A stretch of 64,000 nucleotides of DNA from Cytobacillus firmus (lineage in GTDB: Bacteria > Bacillota > Bacilli > Bacillales > Cytobacillaceae): NCBI RefSeq assembly GCF_023612095.1, contig NZ_CP086235.1, forward strand, positions 393,001 through 457,000. The letters run 5' to 3'. The position numbers were made by a program, and so were the translations under genes. The notes under the pieces were generated by a model that ran no database searches, was not told the DNA's origin, and saw only the letters and a list, made by a program, of their open reading frames with translations. Below, piece by piece: positions 1-14,411 of this stretch (positions within the stretch are counted from its first letter, which is position 1; every line of letters starts with the position of its first letter).

Positions 1-1
1 T

Positions 2-247
<246 letters not shown>

Positions 248-283
248 TATATACCTGTTCATTTTATGGACAAAACATTTTAA

Positions 284-535
<252 letters not shown>

Positions 536-559
536 TTAATACTGTACCAATCGTTCAAA

Positions 560-607
560 AATGGCGAAGATCATTCCATGAACCTTCGCCATTCCTTTAT
601 GTTTTTT
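560..607 (+). terminator. Hairpin with T-run between atpE and atpF
   Basis: A perfect 10-bp stem (AATGGCGAAG at 560-569 with CTTCGCCATT at 584-593, 14-nt loop) is followed by a T-run at 602-607. It lies inside the operon. It may act as a partial terminator or RNA-stabilising 3' end that raises atpE output over the downstream genes; that role is inference. Confidence 0.6.
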
Positions 608-639
608 ACTGAAAAACTAAATCGGAATCATGCATATGA

Positions 640-1739
<1,100 letters not shown>

Positions 1740-1748
1740 GATTCGTAG

Positions 1749-3272
<1,524 letters not shown>

Positions 3273-3358
3273 TAGAGCATGCAATTAAGGTTAGGGGTTT
3301 AATCCCCTCCCTTTGCTTCTCTTGTTAGGGTCTGACAAACTTTGAAAAAGGGTGGTGA

Positions 3359-4222
<864 letters not shown>

Positions 4223-4227
4223 AAACG

Positions 4228-4293
4228 AAAAGCGGAAGCGCCTCGGTCAGCCCCGACAATGACCTCGAGGGGCTAGGCGCTGGAGCTAGACAC
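4228..4293. repeat. Short family-A palindromic repeat between atpG and atpD
   Basis: The ends AAAAGCGGAAGCGCC and GGCGCTGGAGCTAGACA match the ends of the longer repeats at 14.1-14.5 kb and 38.4 kb. Nested arms AGCGCC/GGCGCT and AGCCCC/GGGGCT could fold into one hairpin inside the atp mRNA. It has no T-run, so a terminator role is unlikely. Confidence 0.75.
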
Positions 4294-4340
4294 AAACGAA
4301 ATGAGGAGAACGGGGCTGCCTGTACTCTCCCATTACGTGA

Positions 4341-5783
<1,443 letters not shown>

Positions 5784-5802
5784 TTCTGGACCAGGAGGGT
5801 AA

Positions 5803-6213
<411 letters not shown>

Positions 6214-6224
6214 TAACAATTCAC

Positions 6225-6257
6225 AACACCTCCTGGCCTGGCTGGGGGGTGTTTTTT
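6225..6257 (+). terminator. atp operon terminator
   Basis: The arms AACACC (6225-6230) and GGTGTT (6248-6253) extend through a GC-rich top, and a run of T follows. This ends the ATP synthase operon. Confidence 0.85.
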
Positions 6258-6350
6258 GTTTCAGAAATATTTACCACCCAAGTTTTAAGAAAATTGCCCC
6301 AAAAAAGAGATAAATCACTCGAATTCTTTTATATAGGCCTTTACAATAGA

Positions 6351-6384
6351 AGAGAGTAAACCTTTAAAGGTTACTCTCTTTTTT
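6351..6384 (+). terminator. Second hairpin-T element upstream of the ftsZ homologue
   Basis: AGAGAGTAA and GGTTACTCTCT form a stem with one unpaired A, followed by six T. It lies 44 bases before the ftsZ-like start. It may be a backup terminator for atp or an attenuator in the leader of the next gene; I see no strong promoter after it. Confidence 0.65.
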
Positions 6385-6427
6385 AAAGCTATTATGCAAG
6401 TCTATTTGAATAAAAGGAGGAGCCGCA

Positions 6428-7603
6428 ATGCTGGAGTTTGATACAAATATAGACCAATACGCTACGATCAAAGTCATCGGAGTCGGCGGCGGGGGGAATA
6501 ACGCTGTTAATCGGATGATCGAACATGGAGTTGAGGGAGTAGAGTTTATTGCTGTTAATACAGATGGACAAGCTCTAAATCAATCAAAGGCAGAAGTAAC
6601 CATGCAAATCGGTGCAGCCTTAACAAGGGGCCTGGGTGCTGGGGCTAATCCTGAAGTGGGCAGAAAAGCAGCTGAGGAAAGTGAAAGCCAGCTTCGTGAA
6701 GTGCTGAAGGGTGCTGACATGGTATTCGTTACGGCTGGAATGGGCGGAGGAACCGGAACGGGTGCCGCTCCTGCTATTGCACGCATTGCACGTGAAGTGG
6801 GTGCACTGACTATTGGTGTCGTAACACGCCCTTTCAAATTTGAAGGACGTAAGCGTGCAGCCAATGCGGATGCAGGCATCGAAGCCATGAAAAAAGCTGT
6901 GGATACGCTCATTATTATTCCAAATGATCGCTTATTGGAGATTATTGATAAGAAGACACCTATGCTTGAAGCATTTATGGAAGCGGATAATGTTCTTCGT
7001 CAGGGCGTTCAAGGCATTTCTGACCTGATTGCTGTTCCTGGTTTAATCAATCTTGATTTTGCCGATGTCAAAACAGTAATGTCCCATAAAGGAACAGCAC
7101 TGATGGGGATTGGAATTGCCACTGGGGAGGACCGTGCGGCTGAAGCAGCCCGGAAAGCCATTTCAAGCCCGCTGCTTGAAACATCCATTAACGGAGCCCG
7201 CGGTGTCATCATGAACATTACAGGCGGAGCAAATATCAGCTTATATGAAGTGCAGGAGGCTGCAGATATTGTTGCTTCTGCTTCAGATGAAGAAGTGAAT
7301 ATGATTTTTGGTTCAGTCATAAATGATTCCTTGAAGGAAGAAATTCTTGTTACGGTTATCGCTACCGGCTTCAATGAACAAGAGGAGTTAAGGGCAAAAC
7401 CGAGTACAAGACCATCTGTAGAAAAAGAATATGATCATACATATCATTATGCAGAAGAACCAGCAAATCGCCGGCAGGCTAGAGAGGCCAGAGAGCACAG
7501 GGAATATCGGGAACCGGTCCAGGATAACTACCGTGTGCAGCCTGACCCGCAGGAAGAGTCACTTGATACACCGGCGTTCCTTAGAAACCGCAGAAGACGC
7601 TAA
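6428..7603 (+). CDS. FtsZ homologue outside the dcw cluster
   Basis: A 391-residue tubulin-family GTPase very like FtsZ. It starts MLEFDTNID, has the GTP-binding loop [10 protein letters not shown] at about residue 104-113, the synergy-loop catalytic motif NLDFAD, and the C-terminal peptide LDTPAFLRN followed by five residues, four or five of them Arg (NRRRR). The linker (about residues 320-375) is Arg/Glu rich and diverged. Every catalytic element is intact, so this is not a decayed copy. Bacillus ftsZ normally follows ftsA in the division and cell-wall cluster; neither ftsA nor other dcw genes are here. It is therefore probably a second FtsZ paralogue, although the main copy cannot be seen. 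An AAAGGAGGAG ribosome site precedes the ATG. Confidence 0.9.
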   Translation: MLEFDTNIDQYATIKVIGVGGGGNNAVNRMIEHGVEGVEFIAVNTDGQALNQSKAEVTMQIGAALTRGLGAGANPEVGRKAAEESESQLREVLKGADMVFVTAGMGGGTGTGAAPAIARIAREVGALTIGVVTRPFKFEGRKRAANADAGIEAMKKAVDTLIIIPNDRLLEIIDKKTPMLEAFMEADNVLRQGVQGISDLIAVPGLINLDFADVKTVMSHKGTALMGIGIATGEDRAAEAARKAISSPLLETSINGARGVIMNITGGANISLYEVQEAADIVASASDEEVNMIFGSVINDSLKEEILVTVIATGFNEQEELRAKPSTRPSVEKEYDHTYHYAEEPANRRQAREAREHREYREPVQDNYRVQPDPQEESLDTPAFLRNRRRR

Positions 7604-7609
7604 TGATAG

Positions 7610-7645
7610 AAACAGGCTGCCACAAAGAGGGCAGCCTGTTTTTTT
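7610..7645 (+). terminator. Terminator of the ftsZ homologue
   Basis: The perfect arms CAGGCTGCC and GGCAGCCTG are followed by seven T. Confidence 0.9.
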
Positions 7646-7705
7646 AGGTGAATTTTATAGATGGTTGATATGTTGGTGGGTGAGTGGTTGATGCTGATAC
7701 ATGAA

Positions 7706-7732
7706 GAAAGGACAGGCATCTGCCTGTCCTTC
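7706..7732 (-). terminator. Terminator of the small minus-strand gene
   Basis: An 11-bp palindrome, AAGGACAGGCA with TGCCTGTCCTT, lies just after the stop of the gene at 7740-7928. The T-tract on the minus strand is short (TTTCTT). Confidence 0.6.
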
Positions 7733-7739
7733 ATTTATT

Positions 7740-7928
7740 TTAATACTTTGTCTGGTCATATAGGGTTAACTGATCCAAATTCTTATGCACGGTTATGAGC
7801 TTTTTAAGAAGGCTCATGAACTTTTGTTTATCTTCAAAAGGAGTCACATCCAGCTCCCTTTTCAGCTCATTGCTTTTTGTAACGAGCTCATCGAATTTTT
7901 GAATAGCTGGGCAGTTGTTATTAGTCAT
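7740..7928 (-). CDS. Small conserved-looking protein of unknown function
   Basis: A 62-residue, mostly helical, charged protein (KFDELVTKSNELKRELDV, then FEDKQKFMSLLKKLIT) that I do not recognise. There is no signal peptide or membrane segment. The gene looks real: it has an ATG with an AGGAGAA ribosome site seven bases upstream, and a terminator palindrome right after the stop. The heptad-like spacing of hydrophobic residues suggests a short coiled coil. It is transcribed against the ftsZ homologue. Confidence 0.6.
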   Translation of the reverse strand: MTNNNCPAIQKFDELVTKSNELKRELDVTPFEDKQKFMSLLKKLITVHKNLDQLTLYDQTKY

Positions 7929-8102
7929 AAGTAATTCTCCTAATCTAAGCTCTTAATATAACTTTATCACAAAAATAAATTTCAAAGAAAACAGCTATGT
8001 TTCATTTATATTAAAAAGGAATCACCAGCTTAACTATTTTGTTAAAAATGTCAGACTTTGTTGAAACCTGGAGAATAGAGTCATATAGTATCAACATGCT
8101 TA

Positions 8103-8140
8103 GAAAAGCGGAAGCGTTGAAGCTAGACAGTTATCGACGT
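8103..8140. repeat. Internally deleted family-A repeat
   Basis: The left end (AAAAGCGGAAGCG) and right end (GCTAGACAGTTATCGACGT) of the palindromic family are joined directly, without the central hairpin. The right end matches the outer edge of the copy at 38.39 kb in reverse complement. Confidence 0.65.
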
Positions 8141-8201
8141 ACAAAATTAGATATTTGGTTTTAATAAAAGACAAGGTTCGAGAAATCCAGGGGTGATTTC
8201 C

Positions 8202-8429
8202 TTGTCGACTGTATTATTTGGAACGATAGAATATTATGAAAGAGAATTAATCAGCTATTTTACAAATAATCATATTAGCAATAAGGATGATGCCACCATT
8301 AGAGTATTCCTTATGCTAGAAGCTGAGATATTCAATGTGTTCTTATTTGACGAAGCGGTCCGGATTCGATGTATGCAAAATCTATTAAAAGCTTTTTGCC
8401 GGGTATCTGAAACACACTTGATCAATTAG
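8202..8429 (+). CDS. Small protein of unknown function
   Basis: A 75-residue protein that I do not recognise. I chose TTG 8202 because AGGGGTGA lies six bases upstream; a GTG at 8193 is in frame but overlaps that ribosome site. The product is helical and mildly acidic, with a hydrophobic middle (RVFLMLEAEIFNVFLF) and two cysteines near the C-terminus, and shows no signal peptide. A bidirectional terminator follows. It could be a small cytosolic regulator, but nothing in the sequence establishes a role. Confidence 0.45.
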   Translation: MSTVLFGTIEYYERELISYFTNNHISNKDDATIRVFLMLEAEIFNVFLFDEAVRIRCMQNLLKAFCRVSETHLIN

Positions 8430-8458
8430 CAGCTTATAAATGAATAGAGGAATTGAAA

Positions 8459-8493
8459 TAAGAGGTCCCTGCAGTGAGAGACCTCTTTGTTTT
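8459..8493. terminator. Bidirectional terminator
   Basis: The arms AGAGGTC (8461-8467) and GACCTCT (8480-8486) are flanked by T on one side and A on the other. It serves the small plus-strand gene and the convergent LysM/3D gene. Confidence 0.8.
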
Positions 8494-9214
8494 AATTAAG
8501 GATAGTAACCTTTACATCTTTTCTTCCCCACTGCAGTGCATCCTGTTCTCCAGGAATAAACACATCAATTTCATGTCCGTTAATTCCGCCGCCTATATCC
8601 TCGGCCGTTGCATATCCATATCCTTCTACAAATACTTTAGAACCTAAAGGAATCACGTCCGGATCAACTGCAATTACTTTTTTATCCGGGTTATCGATAA
8701 GATTGACGCCTGTTTTCGTAATGCCGATGCATCCTTCACAGCTCGCTGTATAGGCAGTTGCCGTGACAGTCAGAACTTTGCCTGCTTTTTCTGCCGGCTT
8801 ATTGGTGTTGGCTGCTTTTACGACTGTCTTAGGCTTGGCAGCTTCTTTTTTCGCTGAACCATTTTTATAGATGATAAGCTCTAAACCGGGTTTAATAAGA
8901 TCGGATTTCAGCTGATTCCACTTTTTAAGGTTATGTACATTAATTCCATATGTTTTGGCAATATTCCAGAGAGTATCACCGGATTCTACTATGTATATTT
9001 CTTCAGGTGAGACATCAAGCTTATCTTTTGGATGAATCAAATCTCCAGTGAGTCCATTCCAGTTTTTAATATCCTGAACAGACACTTCATGTTTTTGTGC
9101 TATGGACCACAGGGTATCCCCTTTATTTACAGTTACTTCTTCTGCATATGCGCTTGCACCTGCTGTGCTCCAGATGATTAAGCTCGCGAGCAGATAATAA
9201 AAATACTTTTTCAT
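8492..9214 (-). CDS. Secreted LysM-LysM-3D domain cell wall protein
   Basis: A 240-residue exported protein of the YocH type. A signal peptide (about residues 1-24, ending AYAEE) is followed by two LysM peptidoglycan-binding repeats (VNKGDTLWSIAQKH and VESGDTLWNIAKTYG), a Lys/Ala linker, and a C-terminal 3D domain. The 3D domain shows TATAYTASCEGC, VAVDPDVIPLGSKVFV-type residues and HEIDVFIP; it takes its name from three conserved Asp and is a lytic transglycosylase-like fold. It is likely to act in cell wall turnover. A second, single-LysM member of the same family is at 60397-60963. The ribosome site AGGAGG is good. Confidence 0.88.
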   Translation of the reverse strand: MKKYFYYLLASLIIWSTAGASAYAEEVTVNKGDTLWSIAQKHEVSVQDIKNWNGLTGDLIHPKDKLDVSPEEIYIVESGDTLWNIAKTYGINVHNLKKWNQLKSDLIKPGLELIIYKNGSAKKEAAKPKTVVKAANTNKPAEKAGKVLTVTATAYTASCEGCIGITKTGVNLIDNPDKKVIAVDPDVIPLGSKVFVEGYGYATAEDIGGGINGHEIDVFIPGEQDALQWGRKDVKVTILN

Positions 9215-9658
9215 GTTAAACCTCCTATTAGTTGGTTGACAATTATTATGCTAGCACAGAAAATTCAGAGAAAAAGAACAGGGAGGTAATAATTAAATTA
9301 CGCAGATTTCAGGAGAATAACGCAGAAATGGCAAACCATCATAATGGTCATACTAGATGGACAAAAAGTATGAGAAATAGTCATATTTGATATATTTAAA
9401 CCTTAAGATGGTTTTAATAGAAAGTTTTTCCTTGTGAGGGTAATACGAAAAATTATACCGGGGTGTTACATATCTCACTGACAAAGAAGAAAGTTTGTTT
9501 TTTAATGGTAGATGAATATAAAGAAGAATTTAATGGATATTGACAGGGGGCAAGCTCATATAATCTTAGGAAGGTGTTAATCGCGGGTTTGTAAATTCTC
9601 TCCCGGAGAACCTGATTTTGTGCCCAGCGATAATTTCCAATAATAGTCTGAGGTTGTG

Positions 9659-9687
9659 TCGACACATGGGAGAGTAGGGTGTATAAT
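9659..9687 (+). promoter_or_regulatory. Sigma-A promoter of the nuo operon
   Basis: TCGACA (9659-9664) lies 17 bases before a perfect TATAAT (9682-9687), about 57 bases upstream of nuoA. The rest of the 530-base gap from 9215 contains AT-rich sequence and another TATAAT at 9559 whose nearest TTGACA is too close (13 bases). I see no gene in it. Confidence 0.7.
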
Positions 9688-9743
9688 GGTTACGGTTACA
9701 TGTTTAAATGTTGTGAAAATTTTCAGCATTGGAGGGGATGGGC

Positions 9744-10118
9744 ATGGAGCTTTGGAATTTATACCAGAATAACTATTTGATAGTTTTCGTGTTTTTGTGC
9801 CTTGGCGTGTTGCTGCCTGTGGTGGCTTTGTTTTTGGGAAAGCTTTTGCGGCCCTATAAGCCATATGATACGAAGTATACCACATATGAGAGCGGGATTG
9901 AGCCATTCCATGATTCGAGGGTGCAGTTCAATGTCCGCTATTATATTTTTGCCCTGATGTTTGTCATATTTGATGTGGAAACAGTATTTTTGTACCCGTG
10001 GGCAGTGGCATATGAGAAGCTTGGTATTTTTGCATTGATTGAGATGCTGATTTTTGTATTTATGCTAATAATTGGACTTGTTTATGCATGGAAAAAGAAG
10101 GTGCTGAAATGGATTTAA
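9744..10118 (+). CDS. nuoA: Complex I subunit A
   Basis: A 124-residue membrane subunit of proton-pumping complex I with three transmembrane helices. It has the signature [20 protein letters not shown] and the acidic [14 protein letters not shown] helix near the quinone site. I place the start at ATG 9744, eight bases after GGAGG; upstream in-frame TTG and ATG codons overlap that site. It is first in an operon of eleven nuo genes. Its 3' end overlaps nuoB by ten bases. Confidence 0.95.
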   Translation: MELWNLYQNNYLIVFVFLCLGVLLPVVALFLGKLLRPYKPYDTKYTTYESGIEPFHDSRVQFNVRYYIFALMFVIFDVETVFLYPWAVAYEKLGIFALIEMLIFVFMLIIGLVYAWKKKVLKWI

Positions 10119-10621
10119 AGCTGGATAATATTACACCGGAAGAAATGGAAGAACTGCAGCGCAATGTGTTTATGGCAACTTTGGAACAAATTAAAGCGTG
10201 GGCGCGGAGCAATTCATTGTGGCCAATGACCTTCGGGCTTGCTTGCTGTGCCATTGAAATGATGGGTGTGGGTTCATCGCATTACGATCTGGACCGTTTT
10301 GGTTCTTTTTTCCGTACATCTCCCCGTCAGTCTGATGTCATGATTGTTTCAGGTACAGTAACAAAGAAAATGGCGCCTATTGTCCGCCGCCTATATGATC
10401 AGATGCCTGAACCTAAATGGGTGATCGCGATGGGCTCCTGTGCAACTGCGGGTGGGCCATATGTGAAATCGTACTCAGTTGTTAAAGGGGTCGACCAGAT
10501 TGTCCCTGTTGATGTATACATACCAGGATGCCCGCCGAACCCGGCAGCATTAATTTACGGAATTAACAAGTTAAAAGAGAAAATCCGTTATGAGGCTAAG
10601 ACTGGGAAGAAGGTGATCTAA
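10109..10621 (+). CDS. nuoB: Complex I subunit B
   Basis: The 170-residue subunit that holds the terminal iron-sulphur cluster N2 next to the quinone site. Cluster ligands are visible in ACCAIE (two adjacent Cys), GSCA and PGCPP. I chose ATG 10109, with AGAAGGTG upstream, over an in-frame ATG at 10088 that lies deep inside nuoA. Electrons reach N2 from a donor module that is not encoded here. Confidence 0.96.
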   Translation: MDLKLDNITPEEMEELQRNVFMATLEQIKAWARSNSLWPMTFGLACCAIEMMGVGSSHYDLDRFGSFFRTSPRQSDVMIVSGTVTKKMAPIVRRLYDQMPEPKWVIAMGSCATAGGPYVKSYSVVKGVDQIVPVDVYIPGCPPNPAALIYGINKLKEKIRYEAKTGKKVI

Positions 10622-10624
10622 CCT

Positions 10625-11995
10625 ATGAGCGGAGAAAAGGATCTTGAACAGCTGAAAAAAGAGGCTGCAGCAAAAGCAAAGGCAGCCGCCCTGGCTAAAA
10701 TGAAAGCGAAAGAGCAGGGAGAAACAAAGGAAGAGACACCTGCAGAAGACATGGATCTGGCGAAGCAAAAGGCTGCAGCAGCCGCAAAGGCGAAGGCAGC
10801 CGCTCTGGCTAAAATGAAAGCGAAAGAGCAGGGAGAAACAAAGGAAGAGACACCTGCAGAAGACATGGATCTGGCGAAGCAAAAAGCCGCCGCAGCCGCG
10901 AAGGCAAAGGCAGCCGCCCTGGCGAAGCTGAAAGCGAAAGAGCAGGGAGAAACAGTGGAAGAGACACCTGCGGAAGATATGGATCTTGCGAAGCAAAAGG
11001 CAGCTGCCGCCGCAAAAGCCAAAGCCGCTGCCGCCGCAAAGGCGAAAGCAGCAGCTCAAGCAAAACAAGCCGGCGGGGATGACGAAAAGGCAAAAGCGAT
11101 TGCAGCCGCCAAGGCCAAAGCCGCCGCCGCTGCAAAGGCGAAAGCAGCAGCTCAAGCAAAACAAGCCGGCGGGGATGATGAAAAGGCAAAAGCGATTGCA
11201 GCCGCCAAGGCCAAAGCCGCCGCCGCTGCAAAGGCGAAAGCAGCAGCTCAAGCAAAACAAGCCGGCGGGGATGATGAAAAAGCAAAAGCGATTGCAGCCG
11301 CCAAGGCGAAAGCTGCCGCAGCTGCAAAAGCAAAATTAGCCGCTGCAGGCAAAGCAGACGGAGCAGATGATGAAAAGGCAAAGGCGATCGCTGCAGCGAA
11401 AGCAAAGGCCGCAGCCGCAGCAGCCGCGAAGGCAAAAGCTGCCGGAAGCAAGGCTGACGCTGAACCAGCTGCAGAGAAAGCTCCATCCGTTAATCAGCCT
11501 TATCTTGATAAATATGTGAAGGTAATTGAAGAAAATCTGGGATCTGAGGTTCTTGAAGAGTACTATATTAATAATCTCTCCAAGGAAGTTCCGACTTTAG
11601 TTGCCAGAGCTGAATCCTATTTTAAATTGGCAGAATTCCTAAAATATAATGAACAGCTTGGCTTTGATTATCTGTCAGAGCTTCATGGCACCGATTTTGA
11701 GACCCACATGGAAGTGTATGCTCACTTATACTCATACAAAAAGCGCCAATCTGTTGCACTGAAGGTTAAAATTGACCGCGATGAGCCGGTAATTGATTCA
11801 TTGCAGCCGTTATGGGCAGGAGCCAATTGGCCGGAATGTGAAGCGTATGATTTGCTGGGCATCCGATTCAAGGGACACCCTAATTTATATCGGATTATGC
11901 TGGGGAAGACTGGATCGGGCATCCGCTGCGAAAAGACTATGAACCGTACGATGTGGAGGTGTAACCAATGCTGCGAACAGAAGAAATGCTATTGA
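10625..11995 (+). CDS. nuoC: Complex I subunit C with Ala/Lys-rich repeat extension; 3' frame break
   Basis: The 30-kDa-type complex I subunit. The C-terminal globular part (from about residue 290) carries the family segment YDLLGIRFKGHPNLYRIML. It is preceded by about 280 residues of Ala/Lys/Glu-rich tandem repeats, an extension also known in other Bacillus NuoC proteins but long here. After RIML the frame changes: the open frame reads a cysteine-rich tail to 11995. The -1 frame instead gives the expected ending EDWIGHPLRKDYEPYDVEV, stopping at 11964, three bases before nuoD. One extra G in the run at 11902-11905 restores it. The intended gene is therefore most likely 10625-11964. Confidence 0.88.
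   Translation: MSGEKDLEQLKKEAAAKAKAAALAKMKAKEQGETKEETPAEDMDLAKQKAAAAAKAKAAALAKMKAKEQGETKEETPAEDMDLAKQKAAAAAKAKAAALAKLKAKEQGETVEETPAEDMDLAKQKAAAAAKAKAAAAAKAKAAAQAKQAGGDDEKAKAIAAAKAKAAAAAKAKAAAQAKQAGGDDEKAKAIAAAKAKAAAAAKAKAAAQAKQAGGDDEKAKAIAAAKAKAAAAAKAKLAAAGKADGADDEKAKAIAAAKAKAAAAAAAKAKAAGSKADAEPAAEKAPSVNQPYLDKYVKVIEENLGSEVLEEYYINNLSKEVPTLVARAESYFKLAEFLKYNEQLGFDYLSELHGTDFETHMEVYAHLYSYKKRQSVALKVKIDRDEPVIDSLQPLWAGANWPECEAYDLLGIRFKGHPNLYRIMLGKTGSGIRCEKTMNRTMWRCNQCCEQKKCY
10635..11450 (+). repeat. Tandem coding repeats in nuoC
   Basis: There are two adjacent arrays. The first has a 114-bp (38-residue) period, shown by GAAGACATGGATCTGG-type words at 10745, 10859 and 10973. The second has a 96-bp (32-residue) period, shown by CAAAACAAGC at 11061, 11157 and 11253. 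A diverged fourth unit follows. Copies are nearly identical in DNA, implying recent expansion. Confidence 0.9.
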
Positions 11996-13068
11996 ATGTT
12001 GGGCCTCAGCATCCAAGTACTCACGGTGTGTTTCGCCTTGTTTTGAAAATTGACGGGGAGATCATCAAAGAGGCGAAACCGGTCATCGGCTACCTGCATC
12101 GTGGAACGGAGAAACTGGCTGAAAATCTGCAGTATACGCAAATTATTCCTTATACAGACCGAATGGACTATCTTGCCGCCATGACGAATAATTATATCCT
12201 TGTCCATGCAGTTGAAACGATGATGGATTTGAAAATTCCGGATCGGGCAGAATATCTGAGGATAATCACGATGGAGCTGGGCCGGATTGCCAGCCATCTC
12301 GTATGGTGGGGTACATATTTACTGGATATTGGGGCAACAAGCCCATTCCTTTATGCATTCAGAGAGCGTGAAATGATCATCAATATGCTGAATGAGATAT
12401 CCGGAGGCCGCTTGACGTTTAACTATATGCGTGTCGGCGGCGTAAAATGGGATGCTCCTGAAGGCTGGATTGATAAGGTAAGAGAGTTTGTTCCATATAT
12501 GCGGGAACAGCTCAAAGGCTACCATCAGCTGGTAACCGGAAACGAAATTTTCATGAACCGTGTCAAAGGGGTAGGAAAGTATACGAAAGAGGATGCTTTA
12601 AACTACTCGCTAAGCGGTGCAAATCTGCGCTGCACAGGCGTAAAATGGGATCTCCGCAAAGATGAGCCATACTCCATCTATGACCGCTTTGATTTCGATG
12701 TGGCGGTTCAGGACGGCGGGGATGCGTGGGCCAGGTATCATGTGCGCATGCAGGAAATTGAAGAATCACTAAAAATCCTTGAACAAGCGGTGGAGCAATT
12801 CCCGGCAGAAGGCGATATTCTGGCAAAAGTGCCGAAAATCATCAAAGCGCCAAAAGGGGAAGCATTTGTCAGAATCGAATCTCCAAGGGGAGAAATCGGC
12901 TGCTATATCGCGAGTGATGGAAAGAAGGAGCCATACCGGATGAAATTCCGGAGGCCATCATTCTATAATCTTCAGATTCTCCCAAAATTGCTTGAAGGCG
13001 AAAACATTGCGAACTTGATTGCTATTTTAGGGGCAATTGATATTGTCCTTGGGGAGGTGGACGGTTAA
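11968..13068 (+). CDS. nuoD: Complex I subunit D
   Basis: A 366-residue subunit, the 49-kDa homologue, which lines the quinone pocket with NuoB. It shows NVGPQHPSTHGVFRLVLKIDGE, with the quinone-site His, and the GYLHRGTEKL block related to [NiFe]-hydrogenase large subunits. The ATG follows TGGAGGTG. If the nuoC frame break is repaired, nuoC stops three bases before this ATG, which supports that repair. The stop overlaps the nuoH ATG by one base (TAATG). Confidence 0.97.
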   Translation: MLRTEEMLLNVGPQHPSTHGVFRLVLKIDGEIIKEAKPVIGYLHRGTEKLAENLQYTQIIPYTDRMDYLAAMTNNYILVHAVETMMDLKIPDRAEYLRIITMELGRIASHLVWWGTYLLDIGATSPFLYAFREREMIINMLNEISGGRLTFNYMRVGGVKWDAPEGWIDKVREFVPYMREQLKGYHQLVTGNEIFMNRVKGVGKYTKEDALNYSLSGANLRCTGVKWDLRKDEPYSIYDRFDFDVAVQDGGDAWARYHVRMQEIEESLKILEQAVEQFPAEGDILAKVPKIIKAPKGEAFVRIESPRGEIGCYIASDGKKEPYRMKFRRPSFYNLQILPKLLEGENIANLIAILGAIDIVLGEVDG

Positions 13069-14075
13069 TGGTAGAAGAACTTCTCCATTCCGAAGCAGGT
13101 CTGCTGAATTTCGGTATTTTCTTCTTGCTTGCCACCGTTTTACTATTAGTTGTTTTGGGGTTTGTTACTTACGCCATTCTGGCGGAGCGTAAAGTCATGG
13201 GATTTATGCAGCTGCGCCAGGGGCCGAATCAGGTCGGCGGACGTTGGGGGCTGCTGCAGACTGTTGCGGACGTATTAAAGCTTCTTTTAAAAGAAGACAC
13301 CATTCCTAAGCTTGCAGACAGGCCGCTGTTTATTCTTGCACCGGTTATTGCGTTTGCACCGGCATTCATGGTGCTGGCGACAATTCCATTTACAGACAAA
13401 CTGCAGTTTGCTGATATTGGAGTTGGATTGCTGTATTACATCGCCATTTCCGGGCTGACAACAGTCGGTATTGTCACCGGAGCATGGGCTTCCAATAATA
13501 AATATGCATTGCTTGGCGGAATGCGTGCCGCTGCACAGATGATTTCATATGAGATTCCACTCGTTATGTCTGTATTAGGGATTATCCTTTTAACAGGCAG
13601 TCTAAATCTGAATGAAATCGTAGAAGCGCAAAAAAATGGCTGGTTCATTATTTGGCAGCCTATTGCTTTTATCGTATTCCTGATTGCTTCAACAGCTGAG
13701 CTGAACCGTGTTCCATTTGACTTGCCTGAAGCGGAATCAGAACTGGTCGCCGGTTTCCATGTTGAATATTCCGGCTTCCGCTGGGCGTTCTTCATGCTTG
13801 CGGAATATGTATACTTTTTTGCCATGGCTTCATTGACAACCGTATTATTTCTTGGCGGGTGGCTTCCGCTGCCGTTCCTGGGGTTCATTCCGGGTGCCGT
13901 CTGGTTTGCTCTAAAGTTTACGGCTGTAATCTTTGTTTTAGTCTGGTTTCGTGTTACATTCCCGCGACTCCGTGCAGACCAGCTCATGGAATTTGGCTGG
14001 AAGGTTTTGCTGCCGGTAGCACTTGCGAATATTTTCTTAACAGCTTTGCTGAAAGAGTGGCTTAATATATTTTAA
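13068..14075 (+). CDS. nuoH: Complex I subunit H
   Basis: A 335-residue membrane subunit that joins the peripheral arm to the proton-pumping arm. Signatures are ILAERKVMGFMQLRQGPN near the start and the loop FDLPEAESELVAGFHVEYSG, whose acidic residues lie by the quinone channel. About eight transmembrane helices are apparent. Downstream, 481 bases of repeats separate it from nuoI, although the genes normally abut. Confidence 0.97.
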   Translation: MVEELLHSEAGLLNFGIFFLLATVLLLVVLGFVTYAILAERKVMGFMQLRQGPNQVGGRWGLLQTVADVLKLLLKEDTIPKLADRPLFILAPVIAFAPAFMVLATIPFTDKLQFADIGVGLLYYIAISGLTTVGIVTGAWASNNKYALLGGMRAAAQMISYEIPLVMSVLGIILLTGSLNLNEIVEAQKNGWFIIWQPIAFIVFLIASTAELNRVPFDLPEAESELVAGFHVEYSGFRWAFFMLAEYVYFFAMASLTTVLFLGGWLPLPFLGFIPGAVWFALKFTAVIFVLVWFRVTFPRLRADQLMEFGWKVLLPVALANIFLTALLKEWLNIF

Positions 14076-14089
14076 TTGAGGACCGGCAA

Positions 14090-14282
14090 TTTCTGAAATT
14101 GTCCAGCTCCAGGCGCCATCGGCTCTCGGGTCTAAGCCAACCCGACCAAAAGGTTAAAGAACAACCTTTTAGCCGGCTCGTCTTACGCTTGAGGCCCGCA
14201 GGAGGCGGGTCATGCAGATGTTGCCACAGGACGTGGCGGTCTTAGTCTGCGTTCCTTAATAAGCGGGCGCCTTCCGCATTTC
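14090..14282. repeat. Family-A palindromic repeat, copy 1 in nuo operon
   Basis: It runs from TTGTCCAGCTCCAGGCGCC to GGGCGCCTTCCGCATTTCT. The centre has an AAAAGGTT/AACCTTTT arm pair. Unlike copy 3, it holds an extra segment (about 14191-14260) with its own GCCACAGGACGTGGC hairpin. Confidence 0.85.
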
Positions 14283-14287
14283 TAAAG

Positions 14288-14410
14288 TTGTCTAGCTACA
14301 GCGCCTACCCCCTCGAGGTCACAAGCCAATCCTCCAGAAAGGCAAAGAACGCCTTTCCGTGAGGCTCGTCTTGTGCTTGTCGGGGGTGGGCAAGGCGCTT
14401 CCGCATTTCT
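14288..14410. repeat. Family-A palindromic repeat, copy 2 in nuo operon
   Basis: The variant with TACCCCCTCGAGG and TCGGGGGTGGGCAAGGCGC edges and central arms AAAGGC/GCCTTT. It is the same subtype as the outer element at 38.39-38.63 kb. Confidence 0.85.
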
Positions 14411-14411
14411 G

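Noticed and set aside
9540..9564. TTGACA/TATAAT promoter upstream of nuoA
   Set aside because: The two hexamers are only 13 bases apart; the pair at 9659-9687 has the correct 17-base spacer.
10571..11486. Long minus-strand open frames opposite nuoC
   Set aside because: They are Cys/Leu/Arg-rich mirror images of the Ala/Lys repeat codons, with no start signal, and they lie inside a conserved gene.
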